Notes: generated by a model from the sequence alone, not told the origin. A DNA stretch of 64,000 nucleotides from Phenylobacterium sp. (GCF_004299445.1 NZ_SCTC01000017.1:51867-115866), one strand, 5' to 3'. Shown: positions 27,674-36,722, numbered from the stretch's first letter. Numbers and translations are program-made.

Positions 27674-28726
27674 ATGACGACCGAGACGCCCCGCCTCCTG
27701 CGCACCCTGGCCGGAGAGACCCTGGATCGCCCGCCGGTGTGGTTCATGCGCCAAGCCGGTCGGTCGCTGCCCGAGTACCGGGCGCTGCGGGCGACGACCA
27801 GCGACTTCATCTCGTTCTGCTTCGATCCCGAGAAGGCGGCCGAGGCGACGATGCAGCCCATGCGCCGCTTCCCGATGGACGCAGCCATCGTCTTCGCCGA
27901 CATCCTGCTGATCCCCCAGGCCCTGGGCCAGGAGGTCTGGTTCGAGGCCGGCGAAGGCCCCCGGCTGGGCCCGCTGCCCCGCATCGGCGATCTGCAGGAC
28001 GCCATCGACGGGTCTACCGCCAAGCTGTCCAACATCGGCGAGACCCTGAGCCGGGTCCGCGCCGAGTTGGAGCCCGACCGCGCCCTGATCGGGTTCGCCG
28101 GCGCCCCCTGGACCGTGGCCACCTACATGCTGGAGGGCCGCGGCTCCCAGCGCGAGGCCGCCCGCACCTACGCCTACCGTCACGCCGACGAGCTCGACGC
28201 CCTGCTGGATGTCCTGGTCGAGGCGACCGCCCGCTACCTCGTCATGCAGTCGAAATCCGGCGCCCAGGTGCTGAAGCTGTTCGAGAGCTGGGCTGACAAC
28301 CTGGCCGAGGACGTCTTCGAACGCATCGTGATCGGCCCGCACCGGCGCATCATCGAGAAGGTTCGCGCCGCCGGCGTCGACACGCCCTTCATTGGCTTCC
28401 CCCGCAGCGCCGGCGCCCTGGTGGAACGCTACGCCGCCGAGGTCCCCGTCCAGGCCGTCGCCCTCGACACCCAGGCCAGCGCCGCGCTGGGCCGCAGGAT
28501 CCAGGCCGGCGGCCAGGCGATCCAGGGCGCGCTCGACAATCTGCTGCTGCTCGCGGGCGGTCCGGCGCTAGACGCTCGGGTCGACACCCTGCTCGAGCAG
28601 TGGTCGGGCGGACCCTACATCTTCAACCTGGGCCACGGCGTCATGCCCGACACCCCCATCGAGCACATCGCCCGCGTCGTTGAGCGCGTGACGGGGAAGA
28701 AAGCCACAGCGATGGCCGCCGCGTGA
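27674..28726 (+). CDS. hemE: Uroporphyrinogen decarboxylase
   Basis: Converts uroporphyrinogen III to coproporphyrinogen III in heme synthesis. The 350-residue TIM barrel carries RPPVWFMRQAGRSLPEYRAL (substrate-binding Arg residues) and DAAIVFADILLIPQALG (conserved Asp). FNLGHGVMPDTPIEH lies at the C-terminus. AAGGGG precedes the ATG. Its stop overlaps hemH (GTGA), so hemE-hemH-hemJ form an operon that runs away from the origin. Confidence 0.97.
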   Translation: MTTETPRLLRTLAGETLDRPPVWFMRQAGRSLPEYRALRATTSDFISFCFDPEKAAEATMQPMRRFPMDAAIVFADILLIPQALGQEVWFEAGEGPRLGPLPRIGDLQDAIDGSTAKLSNIGETLSRVRAELEPDRALIGFAGAPWTVATYMLEGRGSQREAARTYAYRHADELDALLDVLVEATARYLVMQSKSGAQVLKLFESWADNLAEDVFERIVIGPHRRIIEKVRAAGVDTPFIGFPRSAGALVERYAAEVPVQAVALDTQASAALGRRIQAGGQAIQGALDNLLLLAGGPALDARVDTLLEQWSGGPYIFNLGHGVMPDTPIEHIARVVERVTGKKATAMAAA

Positions 28727-29745
28727 AGCTCGCCGTCGTTCTCTTCAACCTGGGCGGACCCGACAGCCTGAAGGCTGTGCGGCCGTTCCTGTTCAACCTG
28801 TTCCGCGACCCGGCGATCATCCAGCTGCCGGCGCTGGCCCGCTACCCGCTGGCCGCCCTGATCTCGACCACCCGCAACAAGCCCGCCCAGGCCAACTACG
28901 CCATCATGGGGGGCCGTTCGCCGCTGCTGCCCGAGACTGAGGCCCAAGCGAAAGCGCTGGAAGCGGAGCTCAAGGCCCAGGGCCACGAGGCCCGCGTCTT
29001 CATCGCCATGCGTTACTGGAAGCCGTTCGCCGCCGAGACGGCCCGCGAGGTCGCCGCCTACGCGCCGGACGAGATTGTCCTGCTGCCGCTGTATCCACAG
29101 TTTTCCACCACCACGACCGGCTCGTCGGTGAAGGAGTGGGAAGAGGTCTACAGCGGCCCCGGCCGCACCCGCACCGTCTGCTGCTACCCCACCTCGGACG
29201 GGGTCGCCGACGCCCACGCCACCGAGATCCGCAAGGTCTGGGAAGCGGCCGGAAAGCCCGCCAATGTGCGCCTGCTGTTCTCGGCCCACGGCCTGCCGCA
29301 GCAGGTGGTCGACGGTGGCGATCCCTACCAGGCGCAGATCGAGGCTACGGCCGCCGCGGTCGCCGCCCGCCTGCCCGAGCTTGCCGACTGGCAGGTCTGC
29401 TTCCAGAGCCGGGTGGGGCGCCTCAGGTGGCTGGAGCCATCCACCGAGACCGCGATCCTGGCGGCAGGCCGCGACGGCAAGGGGGTGATCGTCTCGCCCA
29501 TCGCCTTCGTCTCCGAGCATGTGGAGACCCTGGTCGAGCTGGACCACGAGTACGCCGAGCTCGCCCAGACTCACAACGTCGCGCCCTACCTCCGCGCCCG
29601 GACCCCCGGCGTGCAGCCGGCCTTCATTGGCGAGCTGGCCAAGGCCGTGACGGCGGCCCTGCCGCGTGAGGGGGTCCAGCCCCACGGCGCTTGGCGCTGT
29701 CCCGCGACGCATGGCAAATGCCCGTGCAAAGGGGGCGCGAAATGA
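28723..29745 (+). CDS. hemH: Ferrochelatase
   Basis: Inserts Fe2+ into protoporphyrin IX. The 340-residue protein starts with GTG in the GTGA overlap with hemE (MKLAVVLFNLGGPDSL). It has the metal-binding His in LLFSAHGLP and the Glu in PIAFVSEHVETLVELD. The C-terminus ends with a Cys-rich tail (WRCPATHGKCPCKGG). Caulobacter ferrochelatase is reported to carry a [2Fe-2S] cluster, and this tail could supply ligands. The stop overlaps hemJ (ATGA). Confidence 0.96.
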   Translation: MKLAVVLFNLGGPDSLKAVRPFLFNLFRDPAIIQLPALARYPLAALISTTRNKPAQANYAIMGGRSPLLPETEAQAKALEAELKAQGHEARVFIAMRYWKPFAAETAREVAAYAPDEIVLLPLYPQFSTTTTGSSVKEWEEVYSGPGRTRTVCCYPTSDGVADAHATEIRKVWEAAGKPANVRLLFSAHGLPQQVVDGGDPYQAQIEATAAAVAARLPELADWQVCFQSRVGRLRWLEPSTETAILAAGRDGKGVIVSPIAFVSEHVETLVELDHEYAELAQTHNVAPYLRARTPGVQPAFIGELAKAVTAALPREGVQPHGAWRCPATHGKCPCKGGAK

Positions 29746-30218
29746 GCTGGCCGGAATTCCTCAGCTTCGACCTGCTGCGCGGGCTGCACATCATCGCGGT
29801 GATCGCCTGGATGGCGGGGATGATGTACCTGCCCCGGCTCTACGCCTACCACACCGAGACCGCGCCGGCCGGCAGCGAATTCGACGCCCACTTCCTGGTC
29901 TGGGAGCGTAAGCTCCTGAAGATCATCATCAATCCGGCGATGATCCTCACCTGGATCCTCGGTGTCAGCCTGATCCTCTGGCACGTCTACGGCGCAAGCG
30001 AAGGCTGGGCGTTCCTGGGCCAGCCGTGGATGTCGGTGAAGCTTGCCGCGGTGATCTTCCTCTCGGGCTGGCATGGCTTCCTCGCCGGCTCGTATAAGAA
30101 GTTCCTGGCCGGCCAGCGCCCCAAGACCGCCAAGTTCTGGCGCGCCACCAACGAGCTGCCGTTCCTGGCCGCGGTTGTGGCTGTGCTCGCCGTCACCCTC
30201 CAGTTCTGGGCGCGATAG
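29742..30218 (+). CDS. hemJ: Protoporphyrinogen IX oxidase HemJ (UPF0093)
   Basis: An inner-membrane enzyme of 158 residues with about four helices. It oxidises protoporphyrinogen IX to protoporphyrin IX. The conserved His lies in LRGLHIIAVIAWMAGMMYLPRL and the conserved Lys in WERKLLKIIINPAMILTW. ATG 29742 overlaps the hemH stop by 4 bases, which places the oxidase next to the enzyme that uses its product. Confidence 0.92.
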   Translation: MSWPEFLSFDLLRGLHIIAVIAWMAGMMYLPRLYAYHTETAPAGSEFDAHFLVWERKLLKIIINPAMILTWILGVSLILWHVYGASEGWAFLGQPWMSVKLAAVIFLSGWHGFLAGSYKKFLAGQRPKTAKFWRATNELPFLAAVVAVLAVTLQFWAR

Positions 30219-30248
30219 GTCCTTCCCTAGGGAGCGGGGTCGGATCGC

Positions 30249-30398
30249 TTGACCCACACCCCCATCCGTGGTTCCCCTCACCTACGCGTCGGGCTCCGGC
30301 GCGCCCCGCCTTTCACCGGTCCTGCCAGCCTTCGCCCGCAGATCCACCGGTCTCCACGAAACCACATCGGCGCTGCCCAGCGCCCACATCGTTTCCAG
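30249..30398 (+). promoter_or_regulatory. C-rich, G-poor leader of rho, candidate rut site
   Basis: The 229-base gap before rho contains a 150-base stretch with 71 C and 32 G by my count, unusual in this otherwise C/G-balanced DNA. C-over-G bubbles are the mark of Rho utilisation sites. Autoregulation of rho by premature termination in its leader is known in E. coli. The same mechanism here is inference. Confidence 0.55.
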
Positions 30399-30447
30399 AC
30401 CGCGCCGGGACTCCGTCTTGGCGTGCGTCAATCTCAAGTGAAATCAA

Positions 30448-31893
30448 ATGACTGACGAAACCCAAGATACCCCCGCCGACGACATCGAAACCCCCGAGGC
30501 CGAAGCCGAGACGCCCGACACCAGCGTCGTCGAGGTTGAAGGCGAGGATGCCGCGACCGCCGACGCCGAGGGCGACGACGAGCCGGAAGAGCCCAGCCAG
30601 GCCGCCAAGGCGATCGCCGCCATGGGCCTCACCCGCATGTCGCTGCAGGAGCTGAAGGACAAATCGTCCGCCGACCTGCTGGCCTTCGCCGAGCAGATGG
30701 AGGTCGAATCCGCGAACTCCATGCGCAAGCAGGACATGATGTTCGCGATCCTCAAGACCCTCGCCGAAGAGGGTGTCGAGATCGAGGGCTCGGGCACGCT
30801 GGAAGTGGTGCAGGACGGCTTCGGCTTCCTGCGCTCGCCCGAAGCCAACTACCTGCCGGGCCCGGACGACGTCTACGTCAGCCCCTCGCAGATCCGGAAG
30901 TTCGGCCTGCGCACCGGCGACACCGTCGTCGGCGCCGTCCGCGCGCCGCGCGAGGGCGAGCGCTACTTCGCCCTGGTGAACGTGCGCCAGATCAACTTCG
31001 AGGCGCCCGAGAACGTCCGCCACAAGGTGATGTTCGACAACCTGACGCCGCTCTATCCCGACCAGCGCCTGACGATGGAAATCCAGGATCCCACGCTGAA
31101 GGACCGCTCGGGCCGCGTCATCGACATCGTCGCCCCGCTCGGCAAGGGCCAGCGCTGCCTGATCACCGCCCCGCCGCGCGTCGGCAAGACGGTGATGCTG
31201 CAGAACATCGCCAAGTCGATCGAGACCAACCACCCCGAGTGCTACCTCATCGTTCTGCTGATCGACGAGCGCCCGGAAGAAGTGACCGACATGCAGCGCA
31301 CCGTGAAGGGCGAGGTCATCTCCTCCACCTTCGACGAGCCGGCGACCCGCCACGTGCAGGTGGCCGAAATGGTCATCGAAAAGGCCAAGCGCCTGGTCGA
31401 GCACAAGCGCGACGTCGTGATCCTTTTGGACTCGGTCACCCGCCTGGGCCGCGCCTACAACACCGTGGTGCCGTCTTCGGGCAAGGTGCTGACCGGCGGT
31501 GTCGACGCCAACGCCCTGCAGCGCCCCAAACGCTTCTTCGGCGCGGCGCGGAACATCGAGGAGGGAGGCTCGCTGACCATCATCGCCACGGCGCTGATCG
31601 ATACCGGCTCGCGGATGGACGAAGTCATCTTCGAAGAGTTCAAGGGCACCGGTAACTCGGAAATCGTCCTCGACCGCAAGGTCGCCGACAAGCGCATCTA
31701 TCCCGCGATCGACGTGCTCAAGTCCGGCACCCGCAAGGAAGAGCTCATCACCGAGAAGACCAACCTGCAGAAGACCTACATCCTGCGGCGGATTCTCAAT
31801 CCGATGGGCGCCCAGGACGCGATCGAGTTCCTGCTGGATAAGCTGCGACAGTCGAAGAACAACGACGACTTCTTCCAGTCGATGAACACGTAA
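30448..31893 (+). CDS. rho: Transcription termination factor Rho
   Basis: Hexameric RNA helicase for factor-dependent termination. The 481-residue protein has an acidic N-terminal extension (about 1-50), then the Rho N-domain ([19 protein letters not shown]). The RNA-binding CSD has [23 protein letters not shown]. The motor domain has Walker A ([13 protein letters not shown]), Walker B ([12 protein letters not shown]), the Q-loop/R-loop area ([12 protein letters not shown]) and RRFFGAAR-like [16 protein letters not shown]. It lies downstream of hemJ but with a long separate leader. Confidence 0.97.
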   Translation: MTDETQDTPADDIETPEAEAETPDTSVVEVEGEDAATADAEGDDEPEEPSQAAKAIAAMGLTRMSLQELKDKSSADLLAFAEQMEVESANSMRKQDMMFAILKTLAEEGVEIEGSGTLEVVQDGFGFLRSPEANYLPGPDDVYVSPSQIRKFGLRTGDTVVGAVRAPREGERYFALVNVRQINFEAPENVRHKVMFDNLTPLYPDQRLTMEIQDPTLKDRSGRVIDIVAPLGKGQRCLITAPPRVGKTVMLQNIAKSIETNHPECYLIVLLIDERPEEVTDMQRTVKGEVISSTFDEPATRHVQVAEMVIEKAKRLVEHKRDVVILLDSVTRLGRAYNTVVPSSGKVLTGGVDANALQRPKRFFGAARNIEEGGSLTIIATALIDTGSRMDEVIFEEFKGTGNSEIVLDRKVADKRIYPAIDVLKSGTRKEELITEKTNLQKTYILRRILNPMGAQDAIEFLLDKLRQSKNNDDFFQSMNT

Positions 31894-31924
31894 CGCCTTC
31901 GCAGGCGTCACGCTTAATACAGGC

Positions 31925-32080
31925 TGTCATCCCGGTTTCGCCGCAGGCGAAGACCGGGACCCAACCATCAGGTGCTCCGTCTTTTGGTGGGGGGCGCCAG
32001 GGGTAAGAGCCAGCTTCCGACAGCGTAGAGCACGGGCGGGTTGGGTCCCGGTCTTGGGCTGCGCCCAAACCGGGATGACA
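31925..32080. repeat. Palindromic repeat element, copy 2 (156 bp)
   Basis: Same design as 22104-22257: outer inverted arms (31925-31966 and 32039-32080) start TGTCATCCCGGTTT and end GACCGGGACCCAACC. The inner hairpin of each arm differs in sequence from copy 1 but keeps base-pairing. The core between the arms is unrelated to that of copy 1. It lies 32 bases after the rho stop and may act as its terminator. Confidence 0.85.
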
Positions 32081-32163
32081 GCCATTGTGGGGAAGTCGTC
32101 CCCAACTGGCCATTGACGCCCCGCCACCCTCATCGCCCACTCCCGCTCAGGGAGACCACCATC

Positions 32164-32763
32164 ATGCTCACCATCTACGGCTCCGGTGCGGCGCGGCATC
32201 AGCGGGTGGTGTGGGCCTGCGAGGAGGTGGGCGCGCCCTACAGGCTGGTCGAGATCCCCTGGCCGCCGGGTGACGATCCGGACTTCCGCAAGCTGAACCC
32301 GGCCGGCACCGTGCCGCTGCTCGAGCATGGCGATGTCCGCCTGATCGAGAGCCTCGCCATCTGCGAGTACATCAGCCGCACGTTCGGCGGCGACCTGCAC
32401 CTCGACCCCGGCGATGCCGGCTACTGGGACTATCTTCAGATCGCCCAGTTCGGCGAGGCGACGCTACAGCCGCCGCAGGCCTGGGCCCGGCGGTTCGGAG
32501 CGCGCGACCCGTGGATCCTCGAACACGCGCGCCAGCAGTTCGCCGATCGGCTGGACGTGATCGAGCGGCGCCTGGGCGACGGCCGCGCATTCCTGGTCGC
32601 GGACCGTTTCACGCTCGCCGACCTGTCGATCGGGTTCGTCATCACCTTGTCGAGCCATCTAGGCTTGGGCGACCTTCTGACGGCGCGCGTGAAGGCCTAT
32701 CGCGACGGCTTACGTCTGCGGCCCGCATACCGGCGTGCTTACAGCCTCGAAAAAGTTGAATAG
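32164..32763 (+). CDS. Glutathione S-transferase family protein
   Basis: A 199-residue protein with the thioredoxin-like N-terminal domain (MLTIYGSGAARHQRVVWACEEVGAPY) and the glutathione-binding NPAGTVPLLEHGDVRLIESLAICEYI. The helical C-terminal domain contains VADRFTLADLSIGFVI. The usual catalytic Ser/Tyr/Cys near residue 8-12 is not obvious (GSGAARHQ), so the class is uncertain. GGGAG precedes the ATG. Monocistronic. Confidence 0.88.
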   Translation: MLTIYGSGAARHQRVVWACEEVGAPYRLVEIPWPPGDDPDFRKLNPAGTVPLLEHGDVRLIESLAICEYISRTFGGDLHLDPGDAGYWDYLQIAQFGEATLQPPQAWARRFGARDPWILEHARQQFADRLDVIERRLGDGRAFLVADRFTLADLSIGFVITLSSHLGLGDLLTARVKAYRDGLRLRPAYRRAYSLEKVE

Positions 32764-32931
32764 AATCAGTGGCGGAGAACCGAAATTGGCCCTGTCGCGA
32801 ATTTAGCCGCGGTGGCGGTATCCTTGGCCGTCCCCGTGCGCGACAGAGGCGCCGTGCGACGGCGCGCCGCAGCTTGACTTGGCCATACCGGGGGGACGAA
32901 TCACCGGCTCTACCGGTATGACTAGCTCCAC

Positions 32932-32947
32932 TGTTTCACGTGAAACA
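32932..32947. promoter_or_regulatory. parS: parS centromere site 1 (perfect 16-mer)
   Basis: TGTTTCACGTGAAACA is an exact match to the consensus chromosomal parS. It lies in the 298-base gap between the GST and quinone reductase genes, about 5.3 kb from the origin region and 7 kb from parB. Nearby in the same gap is an 8-base inverted repeat (CATACCGG 32884-32891 / CCGGTATG 32913-32920). Confidence 0.95.
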
Positions 32948-32982
32948 CCCGCTCGCCGGGCGCTTGCCGTTTGCGCCCCGAG

Positions 32983-33026
32983 TTCCTCCCCCGCAGGGGG
33001 AGGGGGACCACGAAGTGGTGGAGGGG
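32983..33026. repeat. GC-rich double-hairpin repeat, copy 1
   Basis: Hairpin CCTCCCCC-GCA-GGGGGAGG (32985-33003) is followed by ACCAC-GAA-GTGGT (33007-33019) and a GGAGGGG tail. Related copies lie at 34775-34823, 36478-36626 and 36635-36677. It lies about 35 bases downstream of the qor stop and could end that transcript. Confidence 0.75.
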
Positions 33027-33061
33027 CTTCCTCCCCGCCGCGCGACCCCAGCAACTACGGC

Positions 33062-34030
33062 CTACGGAATCAGCAAGCTCGCCCCAACCGTCGCGCGGCC
33101 CTCGAGCGCCTCGTGCGCCTTCCGGGCGTCGGTCAAAGTGAAGGTCTGGCCGATCTCGATCTTCACCTTGCCTGACATCACGACCTCGAACACCGCGGCG
33201 GCCGAGGCGTCCAGCTCCTCGGGCGTGACGATGTAGTCGAACAGGGTGGGACGGGTCAGGTACAGCGATCCCCCGGCCGCGAGCCGGGCGGGCGGGAACG
33301 GCGGAACCGGGCCCGAGGCGTTGCCGAAGCTGACGAACAGGCCTCGCCGCGCCAGGCTGCTCAGCGTCCCTTCGAAAGTGTCCTTGCCGACCGCATCATA
33401 GGCCACCGGCACGCCCTTGCCGCCGGTGATCCGGCGGACCTCGGCGGCCACGCCCTGGTCGCGGTAGAGGATGACGTGGTCGGCGCCGAGTTCGCGCGCC
33501 TTCGCCGCCTTGGCCTCGGACCCCACCGTGGCGATCACCTCGGCGCCCAGGGCCTTGAGCCACTGGGTCATGATCTGGCCCACGCCGCCGACAGCCGCGT
33601 GCACCAGCACCGTGTCGCCCGCCTTCACCGGATAGGTCCGGCGGATCAGGGCCTCGGTGGTCATGCCCTTCAGCAGGATCGCCGCGGCCGTCCGCGTGTC
33701 GATGCCCTCCGGCAGCTTCACGGCCCGGTCGGCCTGCACCACGTTTGCCTCGGCATAAGCGCCGAACCCGCCGGTGTAGGCGATACGATCGCCGGCCTTC
33801 AGCCGGGTCACGCCATCGCCGACCGCCTCGACCACACCGGCCGCCTCGCCGCCCGGAATACAGGGCAGTTTCACGGGGTAGAGCCCGGTGCGGTGGTAGG
33901 TGTCGATGAAGTTGAGCCCAATGGCTTCGTGGCGGACCCGCACCTGGCCAGCCTTCGGCTCGGGCGTATCCACCTCGACGACCTCGAGGACCTCGGGTCC
34001 GCCCGTCTTCTCAAACCGAACCGCGCGCAT
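33062..34030 (-). CDS. NADPH:quinone reductase-like zinc-free alcohol dehydrogenase family protein
   Basis: A 322-residue MDR-family oxidoreductase of the quinone oxidoreductase (Qor) type. It starts MRAVRFEKTGGPEVLEVVEVD, has GLNFIDTYHRTGLYP and the NADP-binding VLVHAAVGGVGQIMTQ, and ends TVGASLLIP. Zinc ligands of classical alcohol dehydrogenases are absent. Its ATG overlaps the stop of the upstream dienelactone hydrolase by one base, so the two are coupled. Confidence 0.93.
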   Translation of the reverse strand: MRAVRFEKTGGPEVLEVVEVDTPEPKAGQVRVRHEAIGLNFIDTYHRTGLYPVKLPCIPGGEAAGVVEAVGDGVTRLKAGDRIAYTGGFGAYAEANVVQADRAVKLPEGIDTRTAAAILLKGMTTEALIRRTYPVKAGDTVLVHAAVGGVGQIMTQWLKALGAEVIATVGSEAKAAKARELGADHVILYRDQGVAAEVRRITGGKGVPVAYDAVGKDTFEGTLSSLARRGLFVSFGNASGPVPPFPPARLAAGGSLYLTRPTLFDYIVTPEELDASAAAVFEVVMSGKVKIEIGQTFTLTDARKAHEALEGRATVGASLLIP

Positions 34031-34728
34031 CAGCCGATCGTCCTCTGGAAGAATTGCAGGGTCCGGCCGCCGGCCAGCTTCGCATCGGCCTCATGATAAT
34101 GCTCACCGCCCACGCGGGCGAAGGCATGATCGCGGCCCGGATACGTTTGGATCTCGATCTGCGGATGATCCTTGAGCGCCTGCTGAATGATGGCCTGCGC
34201 CTCCTTCGGCACGAACGCATCCTCCTCCGCGATGTGCATCAGAAGCGGCCGCGTCAGCTTCTCGGCCTCGGCTGTCAGGGTCTCGATACCCACGCCATAG
34301 TACGAGACCGCCGCGTCCGCATCGGTTCGGGTCGCCGTCAGGTAGGCCAGCTTGCCGCCCAGACAGAAGCCAACGGCGCCCACCTTGCCGTTGGCCTGGC
34401 GGTCGGCGCGGGCCGCCTTGATCGTCGCCTGGATGTCCTTCACGCCCAGGTCGGTGTCGAAGGCGTTGAACAGCTCGAACGCCCGCTTCCACTCGGCCTC
34501 GGACTGGTCGGTGATGTCGATGTCGGGCTCGATCCGCCAGAAGAGGTCGGGACAGACAGCCAGATAGCCCTGGGCGGCCAGCCCGTCGGTGATGTCGCGC
34601 ATCACCTGGTTCACGCCGAAGATCTCCTGGATCACGATCACGGCGGGGGCCTTCTCGGCCTTGGGCCGCGCCACATAGGCCGAGAACTCGCCGTCCGGCG
34701 TCTGGATCCTGATACGCTCGCCCATCAT
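34030..34728 (-). CDS. Dienelactone hydrolase family protein
   Basis: A 232-residue alpha/beta hydrolase. The nucleophile is Cys in VGAVGFCLGGKLAY, with the Asp in HIAEEDAFVP and the His in GRDHAFARVGG; this is the Cys-Asp-His triad of DLH. No signal peptide, so cytoplasmic. Coupled to the downstream quinone reductase gene. It is one of three DLH-family genes in the window; the other two are at 55.5 and 62.7 kb. Confidence 0.92.
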   Translation of the reverse strand: MMGERIRIQTPDGEFSAYVARPKAEKAPAVIVIQEIFGVNQVMRDITDGLAAQGYLAVCPDLFWRIEPDIDITDQSEAEWKRAFELFNAFDTDLGVKDIQATIKAARADRQANGKVGAVGFCLGGKLAYLTATRTDADAAVSYYGVGIETLTAEAEKLTRPLLMHIAEEDAFVPKEAQAIIQQALKDHPQIEIQTYPGRDHAFARVGGEHYHEADAKLAGGRTLQFFQRTIG

Positions 34729-34774
34729 CCCATCCTCTTAGCTGTGGTCTGCAACCGCCCCCACCGCTCAAGGT

Positions 34775-34823
34775 CCTCCCCCATGCCAGCGGGGGGAGGG
34801 GGGCCGCGAAGCGGTAGAGGGGG
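34775..34823. repeat. GC-rich double-hairpin repeat, copy 2
   Basis: CCTCCCCC (34775-34782) pairs with GGGGGAGG (34792-34799) around a longer loop than in copy 1. It is followed by CCGC-GAA-GCGG (34804-34814) and a GTAGAGGGGG tail. It lies between the divergent DLH and DUF6489 genes. Confidence 0.7.
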
Positions 34824-34911
34824 CGCTTACGCCATGTCTGTCGCCGAACGCTCTAGCGCAATGGCCCGGGTCACGGCCATATGTGGGTCACGATAGAAAG
34901 GGCCATTTGTC

Positions 34912-35145
34912 ATGAAGATGACCATCGAGGTGGATTGCACCCCCGAGGAGGCCCGGCGGTTCATGGGTCTGCCGGACGTGAGCGGGTTGAACGAGCACCT
35001 GGTCAGCGAGATGTCCAAGCGCATCGACGCCAACATCAACATGCTCAACCCCGAGGACTTCATGAAGAACTGGATGTCCTTCGGGACCGGGGCGCAGGAG
35101 CAGTTCCGCAAGTTCATGGAAGCGGCGACCACCACCCGGAAATGA
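34912..35145 (+). CDS. DUF6489-like small protein
   Basis: A 77-residue protein that starts [22 protein letters not shown] and ends [17 protein letters not shown]. This matches a small alphaproteobacterial family I recall as DUF6489. No membrane segment; the C-terminal helix looks amphipathic and mildly phasin-like. Its stop overlaps the mnmE ATG by 4 bases (ATGA), so it is coupled to mnmE. Function unknown. Confidence 0.75.
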   Translation: MKMTIEVDCTPEEARRFMGLPDVSGLNEHLVSEMSKRIDANINMLNPEDFMKNWMSFGTGAQEQFRKFMEAATTTRK

Positions 35146-36479
35146 CCGACACCATCTACGCGCCGGCCACGGCGGCGGGCCGGGCGGCGGTGGCGGTGGT
35201 GCGCGTGTCGGGGCCCAGGACCCGCGAGGCGCTGGACGCCCTGTGCGGCGGCGTTCCGCCCGCGCGACGCGCGACCCTGCGGGCCCTGCAGGACGAGAGC
35301 GGCGATGAGATCGACCGCGCCCTGATCCTCTTCTTCGAAGGGCCCGAGAGCTACACGGGCGAGGACGTGGTCGAGTTTCACGTGCACGGCGGCGCGGCCG
35401 TCATGACGGCGCTGCTGAACGCGCTGGCAGGGCAGGGGCTGCGGCTGGCCGAGCCCGGCGAGTTCACGCGGCGCGCCTTCGAGAATGGCAAGCTCGACCT
35501 GGCCCAGGCCGAGGGCGTCGCCGATCTGGTCGACGCCGAAACCGACGCCCAGCGGCGCCAGGCGCTGGACCAGCTGGGCGGGCGCCTGTCCCAGGTCCAT
35601 GCGCGGTGGAGCGACATGCTGGTCGAGGCCCTGGCCATGCTGGAGGCCGCGGTCGACTTTCCCGACGAGGAGGTGCCGCAGGACGTCGCGGCCCGCGCAC
35701 GGCCCGCCCTGGAGCGACTGGTGGCCGAACTCGAGCAGGCCGCGGCCGACGCCGAGCGGGGCGAGCGCGTGCGGGAGGGGTACCGGATCGCCCTGATTGG
35801 CGCGCCCAACGCCGGCAAGAGCACGCTGCTGAACGCGCTCGCCGGGCGCGAGGCGGCCATCGTCACCGCCACGCCGGGGACCACCCGTGACATCATCGAG
35901 GTTCCGATGGTGCTGGCCGGCTACAAGGCCTTGCTCGCCGACACCGCCGGCCTGCGCGAGACCGGCGACGAGATCGAGGCCGAAGGCGTGCGTCGCGCCC
36001 GGGCCTGGGCCGCCGGCGCCGACCTGCGGCTCTGGCTGGTGGACGGCTCCAGCGACGCGGCCATTCAGGTCCCGATGGAACTTCGCGCTGGAGACCTCTG
36101 TCTGATCACCAAGCGCGACCTGCCGTCCGGGGCGATAGGCGCCTGGGCCGCGCAGCAGGCAAGACGCCTGGGCCTCGGTACGGCTGAGATGACCTCCAAG
36201 GGCCCCGGCGACCTGGCCTGGCTGAAATCGACCCTGGAAGAACGCGTCGTCGACGCCCTGGCCGGCGCCGAGCCCCCCGCCGCCACCCGTCTGCGGCACC
36301 AGGAACTCCTCAGCGAGGCCGCCGACCGCCTCCGCCACGCGCTGGGGCAGGACGAACACCTGGAACTCGCCGCCGAAGACGTCCGCCTCGCCGCCCGCGC
36401 TCTCGACCGCATCACCGGCCGCATCGACCCCGAGCAGGTCCTCGGCCGCATCTTCTCCACCTTCTGCATCGGCAAGTGA
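35142..36479 (+). CDS. mnmE: tRNA uridine-5-carboxymethylaminomethyl modification GTPase
   Basis: Works with MnmG to modify wobble U34 of certain tRNAs. The 445-residue protein has the N-terminal formyl-THF-binding domain ([24 protein letters not shown]). The G domain has G1 [15 protein letters not shown]2 GTTRD, G3 DTAGLRE and a G4 that reads ITKRDL rather than NKxD. The C-terminus ends in the essential CIGK. The frame extends upstream, but the ATGA overlap with DUF6489 fixes the start. Its partner mnmG follows after a repeat-rich gap. Confidence 0.96.
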   Translation: MTDTIYAPATAAGRAAVAVVRVSGPRTREALDALCGGVPPARRATLRALQDESGDEIDRALILFFEGPESYTGEDVVEFHVHGGAAVMTALLNALAGQGLRLAEPGEFTRRAFENGKLDLAQAEGVADLVDAETDAQRRQALDQLGGRLSQVHARWSDMLVEALAMLEAAVDFPDEEVPQDVAARARPALERLVAELEQAAADAERGERVREGYRIALIGAPNAGKSTLLNALAGREAAIVTATPGTTRDIIEVPMVLAGYKALLADTAGLRETGDEIEAEGVRRARAWAAGADLRLWLVDGSSDAAIQVPMELRAGDLCLITKRDLPSGAIGAWAAQQARRLGLGTAEMTSKGPGDLAWLKSTLEERVVDALAGAEPPAATRLRHQELLSEAADRLRHALGQDEHLELAAEDVRLAARALDRITGRIDPEQVLGRIFSTFCIGK

Positions 36480-36626
36480 TTTCCCTCCCCCTTGTGGGGA
36501 GGGACAGGCCGCGCAGCGGCCAGGGTGGGGAAGTGGGGGCCGGAGTGCTGAGGTCGGGAAGGATCGTGACGTCCCCACCCTTCTCGGCTTCGCCTCGCCA
36601 CCCTCCCCATAAAGGGGAGGGAAATC
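36478..36626. repeat. Large GC-rich inverted repeat after mnmE
   Basis: The outer arms GATTTCCCTCCCC (36478-36490) and GGGGAGGGAAATC (36614-36626) are perfect inverted copies about 123 bases apart. Each arm is followed inward by its own small stem (CCCTCCCC..GGGGAGGG; GGCCGC-GCA-GCGGCC on the left side). The left arm overlaps the mnmE stop codon. It is related in style to the double-hairpin repeats nearby. Confidence 0.7.
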
Positions 36627-36634
36627 GCCCAGTT

Positions 36635-36677
36635 CCTCCCCCGCAGGGGGAGGGGGACCGCGAAGCGGTGGAGGGGG
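36635..36677. repeat. GC-rich double-hairpin repeat, copy 3
   Basis: CCTCCCCC-GCA-GGGGGAGG (36635-36653) is followed by ACCGC-GAA-GCGGT (36657-36669). It is the same element as 32983-33026, but the second stem has a G-C pair where the first copy has A-T, so pairing is kept. It lies 45 bases before parS site 2. Confidence 0.75.
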
Positions 36678-36722
36678 CCTCCGCTCCTACCGTGCCTGAC
36701 GCCCCGCCCACACACCCCCAAC

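Noticed and set aside
29092..29100. GTATCCACA, a near-match to a DnaA box, inside hemH
   Set aside because: A single box in coding DNA with no cluster; likely chance, although it is 1.4 kb from the origin region.
35142..36479. MnmE G4 motif TKRD instead of NKxD as a sign of lost GTPase function
   Set aside because: All other GTPase motifs and the CIGK end are intact, and G4 variants with T or S are seen in other members.
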